The notes below the pieces were generated by a model. That model had not been told where the DNA came from. It ran no database searches and saw only the letters and a program-made list of their open reading frames with translations. This document shows, in pieces, positions 63,220-64,000 of a DNA stretch of 64,000 nucleotides; the first letter of the stretch is position 1, and each line of letters opens with the position of its first letter. Made by a program: the position numbers and the translations under genes. The stretch is from Eutreptiella sp. 'Long Island Sound 2002' (Eukaryota; Euglenozoa; Euglenophyceae; Eutreptiales; Eutreptiaceae), in NCBI GenBank assembly GCA_964036045.1, contig OZ038384.1:99357871-99421870 (forward strand). The letters run 5' to 3'.

Positions 63220-63700
63220 TACACTGGTGGATGGGTTGGTGGATGGGTTGGTGGATGGGCTATGGGCTGGCCTGGTGACTGGGCCGGTGGATGTGTTGGT
63301 GGATAGGTTCGCGGATGGGCTGGGGGCTAGGTTGGTGGATGGGTTGATGGATGGGTTGGTAGATGGGTGGGTGGATGGGTGGGTGGATGGGTTGGTGGAT
63401 GGGTTGGTGGATGGGTTGGTGGATGGGCTATGGGCTGGCCTGGTGGCTGGGCCGGTGGATGTGTTGGTGGATAGGTACGCGGATGGGCTGGGGGCTAGGT
63501 TGGTGGATGGGTTGATGGATGGGTTGGTGGATGGGTGGGTGGATGAGTTAGTGGATGGGTTGGTGGATGGGTTGGTGGATGGGTTGGTGGATGGGTTGGT
63601 GGATGGGTGGGTGGATGGGTTGGTGGATGGGTTGGTGGATGGGTGGGTGGATGGGCTGGGGGCTGGGTTCGTGGCTGGGCCTGGGGTTGGCCTGGTGGCT
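63220..63700. repeat. 12-bp satellite with a ~182-bp higher-order repeat
   Basis: The basic unit is GGGTTGGTGGAT with GGGTGGGTGGAT variants. A longer block starting GGGCTATGGGCTGGCCTGGT and including ATAGGT(T/A)CGCGGATGGGC appears at about 63257 and again at about 63427. The satellite therefore has a second-level period. The period keeps frames open on both strands (DGLVDGLV and PPTHPPTH), which is not evidence of coding. It directly follows the donor of the HEMGH exon. Confidence 0.85.
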
Positions 63701-63722
63701 GGGTGGGTGGTTGAGCCAGCAC

Positions 63723-63785
63723 AAAGTGCCCCATCTCGTGCACGAGGGTAACCACCTCACCCCACCAAAGCACCAACATCGCATT
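63723..63785 (-). CDS. Exon with HEMGH zinc-metallopeptidase motif (partial gene)
   Basis: Twenty-one codons between an acceptor (tctctgtgtctcggcag) and a donor (CACTTT then gtgctg) read NAMLVLWWGEVVTLVHEMGH plus F. A hydrophobic helix followed by H-E-x-G-H is the catalytic zinc site of gluzincin-type peptidases. The preceding E-V-V-T-L resembles M3-family oligopeptidases, which often read E-V-x-T-L-F-H-E-F-G-H, but one short exon cannot decide. The next intron is built of the 12-bp satellite, and upstream exons are beyond or near the right edge. A G/C-rich stretch at 63790-63880 (SVLDDRRPATPVGVPQHRGA) could be the previous exon in another frame. Confidence 0.5.
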
Positions 63786-64000
63786 CTGCCGAGACACAGA
63801 GAGACCGGGGTACGCATCCGTCTGATGGCGTATGCCCCTCGATGTTGCGGCACCCCCACAGGGGTCGCCGGTCGCCGGTCGTCCAGCACGGAGATGGATA
63901 GGTTCATAGATAGGTAAATGGGTTCAGTTCAATTGAAGCTGCAGTCCATCCACTGGGAGTGCCCCATGACGTCAGGCTTCGAAATAACCCGCACGACCCT

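Overview
The window looks like nuclear DNA from a repeat-rich, GC-rich microbial eukaryote. The evidence is GT..AG introns bounding exons with strongly G/C third codon positions, eukaryotic domain types (WD40, RCC1, LIM-like, EF-hand), a recognisable large-subunit ribosomal protein eL39, LINE-type reverse transcriptase debris, minisatellites, and many dispersed short repeats with G or C homopolymer runs of 10-18. I cannot name the species. No rRNA, intact tRNA, CRISPR array or prokaryotic operon is visible.

Layout. (1) 1-20.4 kb, minus strand: one very large gene ('gene A'), read from 20408 down past the left edge. A signal-peptide/WD40 exon (20033-20408), a WD40 exon (15825-16536), a probable WD40 tail exon (15408-15501), two RCC1 exons (11436-11844 and 8052-8678), a Ser/Thr/Pro-rich exon (5903-6190), a Cys-containing exon (2485-2709) and a transmembrane plus LIM-like zinc exon (8-571). 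Splice sites, phases and domain continuity agree over most junctions. They imply a secreted or type I membrane protein with about seven WD40 blades followed by seven RCC1 blades, a mucin-like stalk, membrane helices and a cytoplasmic Cys/His module. (2) 21-28.6 kb: a 644-bp mobile element, three 200-bp tandem units and decayed retroelement material including a reverse transcriptase block. (3) 28.6-38.6 kb: a plus-strand gene fragment (29032-30340), a minus-strand C2HC zinc-finger gene ('gene B', exons 37189-37777, 35581-35705, 33079-33261) and the eL39 exon (38427-38582). (4) 38.6-47.3 kb: a small SH3/Tudor-like reading frame, a tentative SET-like gene, and a signal-peptide/single-pass protein (46611-47255). 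(5) 47.5-50.4 kb: a 21-bp minisatellite, then a 31-bp minisatellite split by an inverted second copy of the 644-bp element. (6) 50.4-64 kb: repeat-dominated, with a clear two-exon gene for a membrane-anchored, EF-hand-containing endonuclease/exonuclease/phosphatase (EEP) protein (58271-60449), an unassigned exon at 57203-57422, and at the right edge an exon with a HEMGH zinc-protease motif next to a 12-bp satellite.

Nearly all confidently coding exons are on the minus strand. Coding exons make up only a small part of the window; the rest is introns and intergenic DNA built from at least a dozen repeat families, several apparently unnamed. Exon limits come from visible GT/AG signals and reading-frame phase only; no transcript evidence was available.
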